DNA of 23,425 nucleotides, taken from the NCBI GenBank assembly GCA_035506335.1, contig DATJPN010000053.1:1-23425 (forward strand), read 5' to 3'. This document shows, in pieces, positions 21,136-23,425 of the stretch. Origin of the DNA: DAIDKA01 sp035506335 (GTDB taxonomy: Bacteria > Pseudomonadota > Gammaproteobacteria > Steroidobacterales > Steroidobacteraceae). Position 1 is the first letter of the stretch; each line of letters begins with the position of its first letter. The position numbers and the translations under genes were made by a program. Below the pieces are notes generated by a model that saw nothing but the letters and a program-made list of their open reading frames with translations, made no database searches and was not told the DNA's origin.

Positions 21136-21662
21136 GCGCCTTCGACGCCGCTCCCCGCATCCGTCCCGCCGCGCTGCTGCTCGGCCTGCTCTGCGCCGCC
21201 GCCGTGCTCGCCGGCTGTTCCGGGGGCGACGATGACCTGCAGAACTTCATCACGGAGACCAACAAGGAGGCCGGCGGCCGGGTCGAGCCCCTGCCCGAGG
21301 TCAAGCCGTACCAGACCTACACCTATGCGGACATGAACCTGCGTTCGCCGTTCATGCCGACCTCGCCGAACGCCGGCAATCCGAACCTGCGGCCCGACGC
21401 GCATCGCAACCGCGAGTTCCTCGAACAGTACTCGCTCGACACCATGAAGATGGTCGGTTCGATCCTGCAGGGCGGACAGGAATATGGCCTCGTGCAGACC
21501 AAGGACGGCCTCGTGCACCGGGTCGTGGTCGGCAACTACATCGGCCAGAACGACGGCAAGATCACCGGTATCAGCCCCTCCAAGATCGACGTCCGCGAAA
21601 TCGTTCCGGACGGCCTGGGTGGCTACATCGAGCGCCCCGCGGCGCTCGCGTTGAACGATTAG
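21132..21662 (+). CDS. pilP: Type IV pilus lipoprotein PilP
   Basis: 176 residues. The signal peptide ends in the lipobox LAGC, with the lipidated Cys near residue 33, followed by SGGDDD. The Asp at +2 to +4 is not immediately after Cys, so outer- or inner-membrane retention cannot be settled from this alone. The later part is the PilP beta-sandwich domain (MKMVGSILQGGQEYGLVQTK, then VGNYIGQNDGKITGISPSKI), which binds the N0 domain of PilQ and links PilN/PilO to the secretin. It overlaps pilO (ATGA); pilQ begins 27 nt after its stop. Confidence 0.97.
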   Translation: MSAFDAAPRIRPAALLLGLLCAAAVLAGCSGGDDDLQNFITETNKEAGGRVEPLPEVKPYQTYTYADMNLRSPFMPTSPNAGNPNLRPDAHRNREFLEQYSLDTMKMVGSILQGGQEYGLVQTKDGLVHRVVVGNYIGQNDGKITGISPSKIDVREIVPDGLGGYIERPAALALND

Positions 21663-21689
21663 CCGAACGGCTGCAGGGAGTTTTCAACA

Positions 21690-23425
21690 ATGACACGCTC
21701 AAACCCGTTGAACCGGATCCGAAGCGCCTTCGGGACGCTCCTGACCGCGCTCATCGTCGGTTCAACCCTCCTGTCGCCGGCCCGCGCAGCCGACAGCAAT
21801 ACGCTGCAGGCCATCGACGTGCGGCCCATGGCCGGCCAGCAGCTGCAGCTCACCCTGAAGCTTTCGGGACCGGCCCCGCAGCCGACGAGCTTCACCATCG
21901 ATGATCCCGCGCGCATTTCCGTGGACCTGCCGGGCACGACGCTCGCGCTGGCGTCCCGGCGCATCGACGTGCGCTCGGGCGGCCTCGACACGATCCTCGC
22001 CGCGCAGACCGCGGACCGAAGCCGCCTCGTGCTGAACCTCGACAAGATGCTCCCCTACGCGATGAAGGTCGACGGCAACAGCATCGTGATCACCCTCGGC
22101 GTCGCCGCCGGCTCCCAGGCCGTGGCCGCCGCCGCGACCCCCGCCGCGGTGAGCGACGGCGCGGCCCCCGCCGTGGTCGGCGCGCCGCGCACCATCCAGA
22201 GCATCGACTTCCGCCGCAGCGTCGATGGCGCCGGCCGGGTCGTCGTGCGCCTCTCCGATCCGCACACCCCGATCAACCTGCGCCAGGTCGGCGACCAGGT
22301 CGTGGTCGACTTCGTGGGCACCGACCTGCCGAAGAGCCTCATGCGGCGCTTCGACGCCTCGGATTTCGGCACCTCCGTGACGAGCTTCGATGCGAACCGC
22401 GCCGGGGGCGATGCGCGCCTCGTCATCAGCGCGAAGGGCGACTACGAGCAGCTCGCCTACCAGACCGACAACCAGTACGTGGTCGAGATCCAGCCGCAGC
22501 GCAAGCGCGAGGTGGCGCTCGAGGAGAAGCGCCAGTACACCGGCGAGAAGATGACGATGAACTTCCAGGACATCGAAACCCGCGCGCTCCTGCAGCTGCT
22601 CGCCGACCAGAGCGGCCAGAACATCGTGGTCAGCGACTCGGTCCGCGGCAGCGTCACCTTGAGGCTGCAGAACGTTCCCTGGGACCAGGCCCTCGACATC
22701 GTCCTGCGCACGAAGGGCCTCGACAAGCGCCAGGACGGCAACGTCATCATCGTGGCGCCGGCCGAGGAGATCGCCAACCGCGAGAAGGCCGAGCTCGCCG
22801 CGCGCAAGGACCTGCAGGAGCTCGAGCCGCTGCGCTCGGAGTACCTGCAGGTCAACTACGCGAAGGCGGCCGACATGGCCACCCTGATCAAGTCGACGGG
22901 CCGCTCGCTGCTGTCGCCCCGCGGCAACGTGTCGGTGGATGCGCGCACGAACACCCTGCTGCTGCAGGACACGGCCGACCGGCTCGAGGACATCCGCCGG
23001 CTGGTCGCAACCCTCGACATCCCCGTGCGCCAGGTGCGCATCGAGTCGCGTCTCGTCATCGTCACCAATGACTTCCAGCGCGAGCTCGGCGCCGTGCTCG
23101 GCTTCAACGGCATCACGAAGAACGGCGCGAACGGCCTCGTGACGACCTCCGGCTCGGCCGCCGGGGTCGACACCATCGTCGGTTCGGCCCTCAACAACCT
23201 GACCACCACCGGCTCGACCTTCCCGGTCACGATCCCGACGGGCGCGAGCGCCCCGACGCGCTACAACGTCAACCTGCCGGTCTCGAGCCCCGCGGGCAGC
23301 ATCGCCCTGGGGATCCTCGGTTCCGACTACCTGCTCGACCTGGAGCTGTCCGCGGCGCAGACGGAGACACGCGCCGACATCATCTCCTCGCCGAGCGTGA
23401 TCACGGCGAACCAGAAGCAGGCGAC
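21690..23425 (+). CDS. pilQ: Type IV pilus secretin PilQ (3' end outside the window)
   Basis: The frame is open from the ATG at 21690 to the window end, 578 complete codons with no stop. AGGGAG lies 9 nt upstream. A signal peptide ends near ARA-AD (residue about 33). Two AMIN domains, which bind peptidoglycan, span about residues 38-120 and 165-265, separated by an Ala-rich linker. The secretin/TonB short N-terminal domain (about 283-350, MNFQDIETRALLQLLADQSG) and an N1 domain (about 385-445, VSVDARTNTLLLQDT) follow. The secretin core begins near 450 with VRIESRLVIVTNDFQRELGA. PilQ forms the outer-membrane channel for the pilus fibre. The missing part is the rest of the secretin barrel, including its conserved C-terminal gate motifs. 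Confidence 0.97.
   Translation, partial: MTRSNPLNRIRSAFGTLLTALIVGSTLLSPARAADSNTLQAIDVRPMAGQQLQLTLKLSGPAPQPTSFTIDDPARISVDLPGTTLALASRRIDVRSGGLDTILAAQTADRSRLVLNLDKMLPYAMKVDGNSIVITLGVAAGSQAVAAAATPAAVSDGAAPAVVGAPRTIQSIDFRRSVDGAGRVVVRLSDPHTPINLRQVGDQVVVDFVGTDLPKSLMRRFDASDFGTSVTSFDANRAGGDARLVISAKGDYEQLAYQTDNQYVVEIQPQRKREVALEEKRQYTGEKMTMNFQDIETRALLQLLADQSGQNIVVSDSVRGSVTLRLQNVPWDQALDIVLRTKGLDKRQDGNVIIVAPAEEIANREKAELAARKDLQELEPLRSEYLQVNYAKAADMATLIKSTGRSLLSPRGNVSVDARTNTLLLQDTADRLEDIRRLVATLDIPVRQVRIESRLVIVTNDFQRELGAVLGFNGITKNGANGLVTTSGSAAGVDTIVGSALNNLTTTGSTFPVTIPTGASAPTRYNVNLPVSSPAGSIALGILGSDYLLDLELSAAQTETRADIISSPSVITANQKQA

Overview
The window comes from a high-GC Gammaproteobacterium. The evidence is the contiguous housekeeping order yicC | PP2C phosphatase - rph - rdgB - hemW, a zinc-type rpmE, a type I gltA, and a PBP1A gene (mrcA) divergent from a pilMNOPQ operon. 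Placement near the Xanthomonadales/Nevskiales/Steroidobacterales is an inference; no 16S or other decisive marker is present.

Region 1 (about 1-8,990) looks accessory. It is visibly lower in GC in places, especially about 3,600-7,400, and is rich in exported proteins. It opens with the 3' two-thirds of a large secreted beta-helix protein and ends with an intact, oppositely oriented paralogue (5945-8590). The intact copy has a signal peptide, a G8 domain and the long beta-helix typical of animal CEMIP/TMEM2 hyaluronidase-related proteins. Between them lie a secreted protein of weakly recognised family, a secreted SRPBCC/Bet v1-fold protein, an NAD(P)-binding reductase-like protein, and a membrane protein that seems to join two DoxX-like units to a DUF805 unit. 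Three exported proteins here carry Pro/Gly/Ala-rich C-terminal regions.

Region 2 (about 8,990-15,830) is core genome. yicC diverges from a four-gene overlapping operon (PP2C phosphatase, rph, rdgB, hemW), in which every gene starts with TTG or GTG. An AT-rich 356-nt gap then holds three exact DnaA-box consensus matches, two of them as a perfect inverted pair, so it is a candidate replication origin or DnaA-binding locus. rpmE, gltA and a convergent uncharacterised gene follow.

Region 3 (about 15,880-23,425) concerns the cell envelope and type IV pili. mrcA is transcribed leftward and pilMNOPQ rightward; pilQ runs off the window. The 472-nt divergent gap contains a clear cyclic-di-GMP-I (GEMM-I) riboswitch aptamer reading toward pilM. 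A sigma70-like promoter and a 20-nt near-perfect palindrome lie immediately upstream of it. A terminator-like hairpin and a second AT-rich promoter-like element lie between the aptamer and the pilM start. This points to second-messenger control of the pilus alignment and secretin complex, and it is the strongest regulatory finding in the window.

No tRNA, rRNA, CRISPR array, transposase or prophage gene was recognised.
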